Assembly (NCBI GenBank): GCA_037962975.1
Contig: CM075669.1
Coordinates: forward strand, 118,250,501 to 118,314,500
DNA: 64,000 nt
Direction of reading: 5' to 3'
Origin: Clitoria ternatea
Taxonomy: Eukaryota; Streptophyta; Magnoliopsida; Fabales; Fabaceae
Shown here: in pieces, positions 44,937-56,255 of the stretch
Numbering within the stretch: the first letter of the stretch is position 1
Layout: each line of letters begins with the position of its first letter
The notes under the pieces: generated by a model
What the model was told of the DNA's origin: nothing
Databases searched by the model: none
What the model saw: only the letters and a program-made list of their open reading frames with translations
Made by a program: the position numbers and the translations under genes

Positions 44937-45764
44937 CATTGTAAGTGAAGCAAATAAATATTGGACATTATAAGTGAAGAAAATAAAAAATATTTTGACA
45001 TTTAGTTTCTTCTCCTCATTTTATCTTTTTCCTTCTTTCTATTATCAGCATGTGCTTGGTTTTTTTTTTCACCTACCATTTTCATTATGCGAAATGATGG
45101 TTTATTTATTTGAATTCTAAATTCCGAATAAAAAACTAAATAAATAATTATTTTTTAAAATAGCACCACACTAAAAAAATTGGTGTGAAAAGTTAATAAG
45201 CAAATTTTATGGAAAAATGCAATACATGACTAAGTTCAAATGTATTAGTTTCCAACATTTTTAATGAAAAAATGCATTTCAAAATGTTATGATAAAAATG
45301 AATTTTAAATTCCGAGTTATTACAAACTAGCAGTTCAAGATGATTAACAATAATTTTAAACAAATCATTTAATTCAATCTCCTTAGCTTTTTGTTTCTCT
45401 TCTAATCTTAAAAACATTAAAAAAAAAGTGTATCAAATAATTGGGGGAATTACATTTATCATCAACAAATAAAATAACAATTTACTAAAGGTATCAGTAT
45501 TTGGTTCTCATTCATTCCAAACAACATGTGTATAATAAAATCTAAAACCACAAAATCCTAGATGAAAATATCAAAAACTAAGTCAAACTCAATTGACTTC
45601 AATTTAAATAACTCCAAAGCACTCTAATTTCCAATTAATATTAAAATAATAACAATACTAATACAAAACATCAATACATTTTACAAATAGTCACGTCACT
45701 AAATTCAAAAAATAGAAAGCTTCAAAACAAAACCAAATATGACGTAACAAACAACTATAGAGAG
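44937..45764. other. AT-rich spacer
   Basis: No gene. CACACTAAAAAAATTGGTGTG at 45166-45186 is a short inverted repeat resembling a transposon tip, without a partner. Confidence 0.35.
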
Positions 45765-46480
45765 TTTTTGTGTAGCAGGTTGTTTTATAACCATTTTAAG
45801 ATTTAAATTTAAAATGAAAAATTAAAATTAAAAAAGAAAAGAAACATTAAAGTCATAATAGAAAAAAGCTTTTTTTAAAATAGATTTTGCTAACAATCAC
45901 TATAAAATTTAAATTTTATATGTAAATTTAAAATAAAAAATATAACATTAAAACTTTTTTTAAAAGGAACAAATAAATAACGACTTAAAAAAGTTGTTTT
46001 GTAGCAATTTTTTAATAACCACTTGAAGATTTTAAATTGAAAATAGAAATATAAAACATAACAAGCAACAAAAAAAAGTGACAGTAGAAATTTTTTTTAA
46101 GCCAAATTTGCTAATATCCATTTTAAAATTTATAATTAATTTTAAATTTAAATATAAATTATAATGGAGAGTATAAAATTTAAAATTAAAAAAAGAAACA
46201 TTAAAGTGAAGATATAAAAATTCTTTTTAGATTTAAAATAAAAAATATAAATTAAAACTATTTAAAGAAAATGAAAAATGACGGCTTAAAAATAGTTTTT
46301 TACAATCACTTTAAGATTTTAAATTTAAAATGGAAATATTAAATATAAAAGAATGAAAATATCAAATATAAAAAAATAAAAGGAGAAGATTTATAATGTT
46401 GGCTTGTAGTGGTTACTTTTTAATAACCACTTTAAAATTAAAATTAAAATTAAAATTTCTAATAAAAATATAAAAGAAAA
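45765..46480. repeat. Degenerate AT-rich tandem repeat, about 110-bp period
   Basis: The phrase TTGYTAAYAACCACTTTAARATTTTAAATT, in diverged forms, recurs near 45775, 45885, 45995, 46105, 46297 and 46405. AAATTAAAA-rich spacers and repeated AACATTAAAGT lie between. No coding potential. Confidence 0.55.
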
Positions 46481-47747
46481 ATAATAAAAGAAAAAAGTGA
46501 GAAGGTTGTATGTGTCATTGAGTGGAATCCTTGGTTAGAGAAGAAAAAAGAAAACAACAAATAAAGAAAAGAAAAACTTAGGCTGCGTTTAGTTACAGAA
46601 AATTATTCTAGTTTTTTGGAAAAAGTTTTCCGCTTGTTTTCCAAAATTTTCATTTCCTATAATAGCTAGAAAAAATTTGAAAACCCGTTGAGATAATGTG
46701 ATAGTTTTTCAATTTGGAAAACTAAAGAACTAAAAAAGTTGTTCAAATACACTCAGTTTTTTAATTTTTTTCAAACATATTCAAATTAATTAAGATATGT
46801 ATTATATATATATATATTATTTATGACAATATTGTATAGTATATGCATCACATAAAAATTGTGACAAAAATTTAAAGTAATAAAAATATTAAAATAAGAG
46901 CAAATGAGTTTGAGTTCAAATATATTTAAAAATAGTTACAAAGAATAATAAAAATATTATCATGATACATCATAAAAATCATACAAAATATTAAATCTTA
47001 AATTTAACAAAAAATAAAAATGTAAATTGATAGATATGGTGGGGTTGGTATTTCCGCTAATAACTAACTTATAATATAGATAAGGTCTCTACAACCCTTT
47101 ACCATTTTTTGGTTAAGCAGGATTGCAAGAAAGCTAATTCAATATTTAAGGATGATAATACTAATTTAAATGAATAGTACACATTGTCGTGTTTCTAGTT
47201 TTCAAAAACTTGTAATAGTAGAACTTTTCGAATTAGTAGCAGTTTGTTTCATATTGCCATTTGGTTACAGCTAGGATGTCAAAGCGGGTCAAGCCTGGCG
47301 GGCTGGCCCGCTAACCCGCCTAAAACAGGGCGAGACGAGTTGACCAAATTTATCTCGCGGTGGGTTCAAAATTGGCCTGCCTCACCCCGCATTTTTGTGG
47401 GTTTTTAGCGGGATGGGGCGGGTTGGCCCGACCGGTTTTATAATATTTTATTTTAAAAATAATAATACAATATTAATAATATCTTATAAAAAATTTTCTA
47501 TTTTTTTCATAGCATATCATTTTGATTGATGTTTGAGTTAGAATTATTAATATAATTATATTCAATTTTTTCTTTTAATTGTATATTACTTTTTGGGTTT
47601 AATTTAATTGACTTTTTCTTATTCTAAAAATAAGTTAATTGATTTTTATTAATTTCTATTAATTTATATTTTTAAGCGGACCAACCATTAACCAACCTCC
47701 CATTGAAACTTTTTTCAAATATTAAAAATAATTTTAATATCTTAAAG
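46481..47747. other. Unassigned spacer
   Basis: No gene. GGCTGCGTTTAGTTACAG at 46581 resembles tips of hAT-like MITEs but no partner end was found. 47274-47440 is a GC-rich island (GGCGGGCTGGCCCGC, GGCGGGTTGGCCCG) in AT-rich DNA of a kind dispersed in plant genomes. Confidence 0.35.
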
Positions 47748-47761
47748 CACTACTAAAAAAA

Positions 47762-48355
47762 ACCTTTTAGCGACAGAAAAAAATGGTCGCTATTTTATGA
47801 CATAGCCGTCGCTAACTCTGTTAGCGACGGGCTTTAAGACGGTAACACGGTTGTCGCTAAAACCTTCATCGCAGACAGAACAACGATAACGAATACCTCT
47901 GTCGCTACATTTTTGACGACGTAATGTCGTCGCTAACATGGTCCCTGCGTTGGTAACGACTACTGTCGCTAATGGTTACCTCTAGCGACCACGTGCTGCC
48001 GCCGCTACGGGTATCATACAGCGACCACGTAATGTCGTCGCTATGGGTAACCATACAGCGACCACATAGAGTCGTCGCTATGTTGTGACCAAAAAGCGAC
48101 GCCACCCCTCTGTCGTTATGGTAACCAAACAGTGATGCCATATGTCCGTCGCCATACCTCCGTTGCTATCGGTAACCAAACAACGACGCCATACGTCCAT
48201 CGCTATAGGTAACCATACAGCGACACCATTCCTCCATCGCTAATGGTAACTAGTAGCGACCACATTACGCCGTCGCTATGGGTAACCATACAACGACCAC
48301 TGATTGGTCGTCGCTGTTAGTAATCCTACAGCAACAACTCTTAGCCGTCGCTAAT
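47762..48355. repeat. 3' subterminal array of CACTA copy B, about 38-bp period
   Basis: About a dozen units, each with AGCGACNNCA, then YGTCGCTATGGGTAACCA and a CAATAC/CATAC joint. Each unit pairs AGCGAC with GTCGCT, so it is itself a small inverted repeat. More regular than the 5' subterminal regions of copies A and C. Confidence 0.85.
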
Positions 48356-48800
48356 AATATATTTTATTTTTTAAAATACTTTTTTAACTTCTGTAATATT
48401 TATAGGTTTTGTTAATTTAATTTTAAACTAGATATTTTGAATAATATTTTCTATTCATAGAATGCTTTCTTTTAAACTAGAAATTTTGATAATTAAATTT
48501 TGAATATTTTTATTTTAATATTAAATTGTTATTAAAAACACAATAATGGATTAAATTTAATTATCAAATAGATTGAATTATTAATAATGATCACAATAAG
48601 ACGTTTTTCTTTGAATTTAATTACAAATATATAATAGACATAATAGAATAATAAATGAAGAATGACATAAAATAAATAGTGAATGGAATATAATATAAAA
48701 AGTATAAATCAAATATACAATGTCTATACATAATAAAAAAGTATAAAAAAGTAATCATGGTGGTGGGGGGTCCTGTAGTGGTGGTGGTGGTGGTGGCGAC
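48356..48800. other. 3' flank of the second CACTA gene
   Basis: AT-rich, no gene. Carries a GGTGGTGGTGGTGG run near 48780, just after the stop codon of the second ORF. Confidence 0.4.
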
Positions 48801-49236
48801 TAGGAAGTGAGGGGAGGTAGCCTTGCCATCAACTGCATCAGTAGCTCCTGCTGCTGAGCAAGTTGTCGACGAGTCTCGACGTGCTGCTCCTCGGCCCACT
48901 GTCGGTCGGCTTTGACCCGCTCCTCCAAAAGCTGCCTCTGATGTCGCTCCTCCTATAGCTCGTTCAGGTTTTGAATTACCTGAACAACTTCAGTCGGAAG
49001 GCCAGACGAAGAGGAAGAGGAAGAGGTCTTCCCCTTTTTCACCAACTGCGTGCCGACGCCGCCCAATCCAAAGATCCCCCTTTCTTGTTCACGGCGCCAA
49101 CAGCCTCCATATAGATGGCGTTGTCGTCAGAACAAGACCGGGTGGGAGGAACCTCCCCCTCAAGAGTCGAAGCCACCAAGTTCGCCTTCTTCTCGGCCCT
49201 CCTGGCCTGATACGCTTCCTGTAAATTCAAAAACAC
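48801..49236 (-). pseudogene. C-terminal part of the CACTA second-ORF protein (copy B)
   Basis: Minus-strand reading gives EAYQARRAEKKANLVAST, then a Ser-rich linker and a Gln/Arg-rich coiled coil (ETRRQLAQQQELLMQLMAR) ending in a TAG near 48802. One in-frame TAG near 48956 and a frame change near 49080 break it. The order, after the HWDGMVQKW domain and with a charged C-terminal coiled coil, fits En/Spm Transposase_24 proteins. Confidence 0.6.
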
Positions 49237-49390
49237 TGATAGGATTAATAAGCTGATTTGTAAATTATAAGCATGTGCAAGTTAAAAGTAAATACCGCTA
49301 GATCTGTAGTCTTCTGGTTTACCCATGCACCGGCTTTGTTCTTCTTGGTCATTTGCATGACCTTAAACAAAGAAGGCTCGCGGTGCTCCC

Positions 49391-49813
49391 TCAGCTCCTG
49401 TAGTGGACAACAAGCACTGGAGTTATTATTCCTAAACATGTCAGACTAATCATAATAAAAATGTTTAACATAAATAGACTTACAAATCGTTTCTTGTGCT
49501 CGAGCATTGAAATGCTACCCCTAGTGTAAACTGACGCTGCAGCATCGGCGGCTCTGTTTACCTTGTTCCGAGCACTCGCTTGCTGGAACAAGACACCGCC
49601 CCACTTCTGGACCATCCCGTCCCAATGGTCCTCGGGGATCCAACGAGGGCGCTCGCCCTTGTCCCTCACCTTCCAAAGCGTACTCTTGATTATTTTGGAG
49701 GTCTTTGTGGCAAAGACCTTCCTAATCTCATCAATCATACCCTCTGCCCATTGATAATCACACTGTAAAATTAAATGAGAATTCAAAATTAATAAGAGGT
49801 GTATTTTTTCCAT
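49391..49813 (-). pseudogene. Transposase_24-like domain of the CACTA second ORF (copy B)
   Basis: The 140-codon frame contains GMIDEIRKVFATKTSKIIK, PRWIPEDHWDGMVQKW, FQQASARNKVNR and GSISMLEHKKRF. This is the core of the plant Ptta/En/Spm accessory protein thought to bind element ends. Its first residues and its tail (after about 49480) look like intron read-through. Continues into 49818-50012 upstream (WDGPYISWTNAGKVVQDRWF). Copy A retains a shorter version at 6005-6208. Confidence 0.7.
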
Positions 49814-50014
49814 AAATTCACAATAAATTCATGTGGTAACTTACCGAGAAGGTGTCAAACCACCTATCTTGGACAACCTTCCCAGCATTTGTCCAAGATA
49901 TGTATGGACCATCCCACTGGGCCTTCAAAACCTTAGTAATCGCTTTGGTAGTGAGACTACTATCAACAAAGCTGTAATCACAACAATTATAAGCGAATAT
50001 AACATACAACATAG

Positions 50015-50046
50015 GGAGACTCTCAAAATTTTGACAGAGTCTCCCC
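50015..50046. repeat. CACTA hairpin module in copy B
   Basis: GGGAGACTCTCAAAATTTTG followed by ACAGAGTCTCCC forms a nearly perfect 32-bp palindrome, in the non-coding stretch between the two CACTA genes. Confidence 0.8.
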
Positions 50047-50901
50047 TATAAATGTAACATTTCCAAATTTGAATAGTTACCCTGTTACAAACAGAAGAGT
50101 TCCTAGTACAAATAACATACAATAAACCAACATACAATAGACCAACAAGTCTTTCCACTAAAGTAGTAAATAAACTACTATACAAATAACATAAAAGTAT
50201 GTGAGTTTTATCACACATGGTAAGTAACATGCTACCAACTAACAAACTTAAAACAAATTATTGGTGACTTACTCGTCTCCGGCCAGCACTGGTACCAGCA
50301 TGGGTAGAGGGGATGCCGGAGATGAGGTGGCCTCAAGGCCAGGGTCCTCCAATCCACCAACTCCAGGAGTCTGCTGTGCGGTGGTTTGCTGTGGTGGTGA
50401 AGGAGTGGTCATATATAGTGGTGATGGAGTGGTCTGCACCTGTGATGGAGTGGTTCCACGCTCTGGGGTGGGAGTCCCCAGACAGATGCTGGGGTCCTGG
50501 ACCCGCCAACCCTATTGAAGGGTAGTCGACGTCCCGTCATCTGTGGATAAAACCATGAAAACAAATGTTAGTCTCAGGATATAAACCTATGAATATATGT
50601 TTAACAACTACATACTTTGTGTTTGTTTCAGTTTAAAATTCCCCCTCAGTTTTAGTGTCACTATGGCTATCTATTTCAACAAGTTCATTAGTATCTAAAT
50701 CAGCCCTAGACCGTTTTGATCAGGAGACAAGGTCTTTGTCAATGTTTTCACCCCCCGTAGTGGCGAGTGTCCCATCCATTATGACTGGATCAATGTTGAA
50801 CAATAAATAACTATCGTTGAGCTCATTTGGTGCAAGCTGATAGGCATCATCCACCTCATCAGAGACATTGTCAATGATTTGACTTCGGGCCTTGGCCTTG
50901 A

Positions 50902-51288
50902 TTACTGCATACCAGTCCCGATGCCCTCCCGGGAAGTCCGTGTAATAAACCTGCTTAGCTTGTTGGGCAAAAGTGAAGGGATTAAACTCTTTATATCTAC
51001 CATTTTCTTGACCTCAACTAAGGCATAGTTGTTGTCAACCTTTGTTCCTACACCGATTGTGTTGTCGTACCAATCATATTTGAATAGAACAATATCTCTT
51101 CTTAGTCGTCCGAAGAAAGAAACTTTAATAATCTCTGTTAGTACTCCATAAAAGTCTTCCTCTAACTGTCCAGCTGTGCCTTTAACACAAACCCCGTAGT
51201 TATGGGTACGCATCCCTTCACTCCATTGAAAAATGTTAAACTTGTAGCCATTTACGTAATAAATGGGCCATTTTTTAACAGTTTTCAC
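50902..51288 (-). pseudogene. DUF4216 domain of TNP2 transposase (copy B)
   Basis: The 128-codon frame contains WSEGMRTHNYGVCVKG, DFYGVLTEIIKVSFFG and RDIVLFKYDWYDNTIGVG, then a YALVEVKK stretch. This matches the domain that closes many plant TNP2 transposases (YGVLxEI, VLFxCDW). It is the best-preserved domain of copy B, but the full gene is broken elsewhere. Confidence 0.65.
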
Positions 51289-51600
51289 CGGCCCCCAAGA
51301 AAGGGCTTGGAGTAAAGGATCTTCAATATGGTTGTTAGGGTCTTGTATCTATGTACAACATAACAAATAGGACATCGTTAGATACCTAACGTTAGAAGTA
51401 CAGATAAAAAACACATGGTATGCAGGTCTTACGTGTTGTGCGAACCAACCGATGAACTTGGATGACACCTCACTACGAATTTGGTCATCCGTTAAATCAT
51501 TTTGCTCAAGTTTTAGGATATCTATATATAACCTATTTAAAGGAAAAAAAATTAGATACTATAAAATCATGGTTTAGAATGTAACATATAAGTCGGTAAC

Positions 51601-52090
51601 TTATTCAAGAAAGGGTTCCACTTCTGGGCAATTTAGAAGAATGTACAAGTGAGCCGCCTTTCGATCTTTCTCATCAATATAACATTTTGCGACCTTGCCC
51701 CCCGGACAACCAGGATAGTTAAAAATTGAAATTTGATCATCCAACCCTGTGCGGGTTGCCACCCCAAGATTGTAGGGAATTCTACTCATTCTAGTTTCTA
51801 TCTCCGTCGGAAAATAGAAAGAAGCAAAAGTTGTCATTTCTTCGACTAAATATGCCTCGCAAATTGATGCTTCAACGCACGCTTTGTTTGACACTTTGTC
51901 TTTTAAAGAGTGTAAAATCTTCAACAACATAAACAAATGTTAAGTTAGAAAATACTGTTATAGGAAATGTTTGCAAGAAAATTAAAGAGTTCTGACGTTC
52001 ACCTCTTGAATGGATACATCCAACGATATTGCACCAGGCGACCAACTAAGGCCTCGTACGGTAGATGGATAGGCAGATGCTCTATCGAGT
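51601..52090 (-). pseudogene. DUF4218 region and following linker of TNP2 transposase (copy B)
   Basis: 51601-51936 encodes KACVEASICEAYLVEE and YFPTEIETRMSR. 51999-52090, in another frame, gives FFDSIEHLPIHLPYEA and RLVQYRWMYPFKR, the DUF4218 signature (HLP-YE, QYRWMYPF). A frame break and intron-like sequence separate them (51937-51998). Confidence 0.65.
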
Positions 52091-52214
52091 CAAAAAAGCT
52101 TGGTGGGAAAATTTGCTCCAACTTACAAATCAATACCAGGACAGTTTCTTCTATCTTCAGAAGTTTCTCCACAGTCAACGAAGTTGCCGTCAACTCCTTA
52201 AAGAAGTGACTCAA

Positions 52215-53443
52215 CTAAATCAACGGTTTCCAAATTGGTTTCGGTAAGGCATGAAACGCGTAGGGGAGTAGTTGTTGCATAAACACATGGCAATCATGAC
52301 TTTTCATGCCAAACACCCTGCCCTCCTTCACGTTGACACATCTACTCAAGTTAGAAGCAAATCTGTCAGGCAGGGTCAACCCATTCATCCAAACACACAC
52401 AACAATCTGTTGAGGTCTAGTTAAAACATATTTTGCATGGGGTTTAAACATTCTTCCATGACCCGTATCCCTCAATTCCAACTCCTTCTTAGAACACCAA
52501 ATCGGAAGGTCTAGATGACTCTTCTTGTTGTCCTTTGTTCTCTCTTTGATGTCCATTACAGTGTCAAAATATTCATGAAAACATTTCGTTCAGTGTGCAT
52601 GACATCAATGTTGTGTCCTAACAACAAGTCTTTCCAATATGGAAAATCCCACAAGATACTTTGCTTCACCCAGTGGTGTTCCTTCCCATAACCCGTAAAC
52701 TCCTTAACATTCTTATCCCAGATGTACGGAAACTCTTTGACTCTCTGCCAAACCCGTGCACCGGATAACCTATGGGTAGAAGTTCATTAACAACCTTGTT
52801 ATTCTTAAAAGCGGTTTTGTTTCTCTTGAATGGGTGATCCAACGGTAAAAACTTTCTATGACAGTCAAAGAAACTTGTCTTGCCACTAACAAGGAGTGAT
52901 TCTCCCCCGGTATGTTCCATACATACAGGGCAAACAAGCTTCTCAGATGTTGACCATCTAGAAAGCATACCATAGGCCGAGAATTCGTTAATAGTCTACA
53001 TCAAAACTGCCACATCATGAAGTTGTTCTTCAAAGACGCATCATATGTCATTACCCCTACATCCCATAATTCTTCAACTAAAGGTTTCAAAAATACGTCT
53101 ATGTTTGCCTTTGGATTTTTGGGTCCTGGAACCAGGACAGATGGAAACATGACCTCCATCTTCATACACATATCAGGAGGCAGATTGTATGGGGTCAGCA
53201 TAACTAGCCAACAAGAGTAAGCTCTTCTGTATTAACCGAACAGGTTGAACCCATCAGTACATAAGCCAAGTCTTACATTGTGTGGCTCAGCAGAAAAGTC
53301 CAGATATAGCTCATCCAAACACTTCCATGCTTTCCCGCCGGAAGGATGGCAAAGAAACCCCTCCCGTGTTCGGTTCAAAGCATGCCAACACATGTGTTTT
53401 CCGTGGACAATGAGGCATAAAGGCGTTGAAGACGCGGTGTTAT
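52215..53443 (-). pseudogene. TNP2 (Transposase_21) core (copy B), frameshifted
   Basis: Overlapping frames give, in order, CHPSGGKAWKCLDELYLDF, NVRLGLCTDGFNLFG, LTPYNLPPDMCMKMEVMFPS, VLVPGPKNPKANIDVFLKPL, EELWDVGVMTYDASLKN, CPVCMEHTGGES and FDCHRKFLPLDHPFKRNK. This is the standard sequence of plant CACTA transposases (LGLATDGFNPF, GPKxPGxxIDVxL, FDGHRRFLPxxHxFR). At least three stops or frameshifts are present. The right side is cut at 53443 by the solo LTR and resumes at 55696. Confidence 0.75.
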
Positions 53444-54054
53444 TGTAATATCCCAAGTTTTGTAATATTTAGCAAATTCATTTATAAAGGATTAATGAAG
53501 AAATTCTGAATGAAATTCCGAGTGAATGATGTTGAGATATGATATTCCGAGTGAATATGGTGCGATACCGAGTGAAGTAAGACCAAGGAACCTATCTCCG
53601 AATGGAATTAAGATGTTTCCGAGTGAAAAATCATTAAGCAAATTATTTCTAAGTTAAGAAAATAGTATCTGAATGAGACACTTTCGAATAAGGAAATCTG
53701 AGTGAAACAGTTCTGGGTGGAGTATCTCTGAATTAAAACTTTTCAAGTGAAATGTTTCCAAGCACGACATTTTTGAGTGAGAAAAGACTCGGTCTGGATT
53801 ATTTTACCGAGTGGAAACCCGAGTGATGATGGTCGGTCTTGGAATTAATTACCGAGTGAAAGACCACACGAGAGAAGAGTCGGTTTTGAAGTAATTCGCC
53901 GAATGAAGATCGATCAGATACTGAGTCGGTGTGAGGGTGAATTACCGAGTGAATGTAAGTTGCAGAGTGAAGGACCGAATGAGAGAAATCGGTTCTGGAA
54001 TGACTTTCCCAAGTGCAAAACCGAGTGTTGGGAAGGACGACCTCTTGTCAGGTT

Positions 54055-54225
54055 TCGCTTAAGCGAGTGGATACCTCGCTCAAGCGAGTAAGTATGAAAT
54101 TTGTTACTGAATATTTCTCGCCCGAGCGAGTGGCTATTAGGAGGAGTCTCGCTCGAGCGAAAGTATGGAAAATGGTTACTGGGCAGTTCTCACCCGAGCG
54201 AGAGAGATCCGCTCAAGCGAGAATC
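54055..54225. repeat. Palindromic CTCGCTCAAGCGAG words upstream of a TATA box
   Basis: Six variants (TTCGCTTAAGCGAG, CTCGCTCAAGCGAG, CTCGCCCGAGCGAG, CTCGCTCGAGCGAA, CTCACCCGAGCGAG, CCGCTCAAGCGAG) in pairs with a period of about 70 bp, ending about 190 bp before the TATA box. Confidence 0.85.
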
Positions 54226-54412
54226 AGGTCTGATGCCTTCCACGTCAACCTGTTCTTCTACCTTCTAGTAAAGTCTTTTTCTGATATTTTTCTAAGTATG
54301 GGACCCTCTCTAATGTGCTGTCCCTTTTCATTAAATGCTTACTCCTTATTCAACATCTGAAGAAAAGTACAACAGATACCTTTTAGTCATTCACGTCTCT
54401 TTGCATGAATGA

Positions 54413-54420
54413 TATAAATA
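54413..54420 (+). promoter_or_regulatory. TATA box of the solo LTR
   Basis: TATAAATA about 970 bp into the LTR, downstream of the palindromic words. Confidence 0.6.
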
Positions 54421-54650
54421 CCAATTTCCACTGTTAAAGGAGTTTAGAAAAACCTTTGAAAGAAAAGATATCATCTGTAATCATCCTCTTCCAAATACTG
54501 CTGAAAAAGCCATTAACGAAGAAGGAATCAGTCTTTATTTCTTCTTTTATAAAGAAAACACTAGATTAGTACAAAGCTGAGATTCCAATCGGAATTCGCA
54601 AGCTGTGAATTGTATAAAGCCTTAAGTGTTGCAAGAGCTCTTAATTCCAG

Positions 54651-55286
54651 GTAGGGGGAGCATTCCATTTCAAATGAATAGTTTATGAATGGATGTGGGG
54701 TGATATTATTATGTTATATATGTGTGTTATGTGTTTTGATACCTCACTTGTATGATGCTTTATGTTTTTATATATATATATATATACCATTCATATTTTC
54801 TGATATTAATACCGATAGTGATATGAGACTCGTGATGAGTATATGCTTGAAATGTGTGAGTGTAAGGTATGTTATGATTATCACAAAAGACCTTGGGTGG
54901 GACTCAAGGCAACCTCTTGAGCAGGGCTCGGGGTTTGGCCCATAACACTGAGTAGAGGACCCCTATCACTCTGGGAGTGGTACTCGGTGTTATATTATGG
55001 GCGTAGAGCGGTTTGGTACCTGTAAAACAGCCGAATTAGCCGAGTGCTGAATTATGGCTCGGGGAGCCAGTGTTGCAACACAAAAACTAATAGTCTTAAT
55101 AGATCCAATTACTTGAGCAAGTGTATGCACTAATTTTGTGTGCATGCCCTGTTTATTGATAGAAAATGCTGTTCATATTGTGTTATATGACTCGGTTTAT
55201 GCATAGTTATGGATTGGACCTTAAATCCAATTCAATAACTATTATTTGATATGTGTATGCTCACCCCCTACTCATTATTTTTGCAG
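54651..55286 (+). other. Putative intron within the solo LTR
   Basis: Donor ATTCCAG|GTAGGGGGAG, acceptor TTATTTTTGCAG|TGG with GCTCACCCCCTACTC just upstream. The layout matches the putative introns of the LTRs at 16325 and 42313. Confidence 0.45.
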
Positions 55287-55695
55287 TGGATAGAGGACAC
55301 GGTGATGGCATTTAAAGTTACTCGACCGACTGGAGCATTATGTATTAGTATGCACAATACATAGTGTACATAGTAAACTGGGTAGAAGCCTTGGCCGGCT
55401 CTTGTGTTTACCGAGTGAAATATTATTTACCGAGTGATATAAATTCTTGTATTATGAAATGGTCGGTCGGCTTTTGTAATGTGACATTGATATTATTAAT
55501 ACAAATTTTGTGTTAACCATGAAATTATTTATGAAAAGTCTATTTATGATTAAATTGCATTCCAATGGGTCAGTCGGATTGATGAGAAATCGGTAATTTT
55601 AATGACTGAACCCGATCTCTATTGGAAAACTTAAATTATTTGTGAAAAATTTGCTTGATTTATTGAAAATTAATTTAAAAATTAAGGATGTTATA

Positions 55696-56213
55696 GTTGT
55701 GGGGAAGTACCGCATTTTCTTCCTGGCCGTCCTAGTTTCCTTCCATCTCCTTTTAATAGTTTTGTAGCGTTCCTCATTACAATGTACACATTTTGTGACA
55801 CTTTTGTCTGCAAACTCATTTCTAAACAACATATACCCGCCAATACAACACTCTATCTTCACACAACCCAACCCTAGGTTTGCCACGCTTTCCTTAGCAT
55901 GGTACAGGTTTGATGGCATTCGATGATTACTAGGCATGGTGGAACCCATCAGAGCGACCATCCTATTAAAACAACCTCCTGAAAGATTATAATCTACCTT
56001 TAGGCTTAAAGCAGCTAGGGAGGCGGATAATTCAGTGTGACTCTCGCACCCGTCCCACAATGGAGCCTGAGCCGCCACCAACAAATCATAAAAACACTTC
56101 ACCTCTGGATTAGGATACTCCTCTACATTATCATCCTTATTTCTTGCTTGGTCATCATGTTCTAGCATACGCCCGGTAGAGGGTCCAACATGATCCATCA
56201 CCATCTGCTTCAT
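55696..56213 (-). pseudogene. TNP2 transposase N-terminal segment (copy B)
   Basis: Open on the minus strand from 56213 to the LTR border. It includes EVKCFYDLLVAAQAPLWDGC, GGCFNRMVALMGSTMPSNHR, NLGLGCVKIECCIGGYMLF and KCVHCNEERYKT, and ends RKKMRYFPTT, where the solo LTR cuts in. Homologous to 8787-9186 of copy A. The rest of the gene continues at 53443. Confidence 0.75.
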
Positions 56214-56255
56214 ATTGTTATACGTATCCCTGTTTCCTTCGACCTCGTAGTAAGA

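Larger units (their letters stand above)
53444..55695 (+). mobile_element. Solo LTR inserted in the TNP2 gene of copy B
   Basis: 2252 bp from TGTAATATCCC to GGATGTTATA, flanked by GTTAT (53439-53443) and GTTGT (55696-55700). Copy A keeps the uninterrupted sequence (GACGCGATGTTTTGGGAAAG) across the same site, confirming the insertion. It has a TATAAATA box (54413-54420), CCGAGTGAA words (53518-53950), palindromic CTCGCTCAAGCGAG words (54055-54225), a putative intron (54651-55286) and the AGCGGTTTGGTACCTGTAAAA block (55006) shared with the 16325 LTR. Confidence 0.8.

Noticed and set aside
47274..47440. GC-rich island as a promoter or CpG island of a gene
   Set aside because: No gene on either side; it resembles dispersed GC-rich plant repeats with GGCCCGC words.
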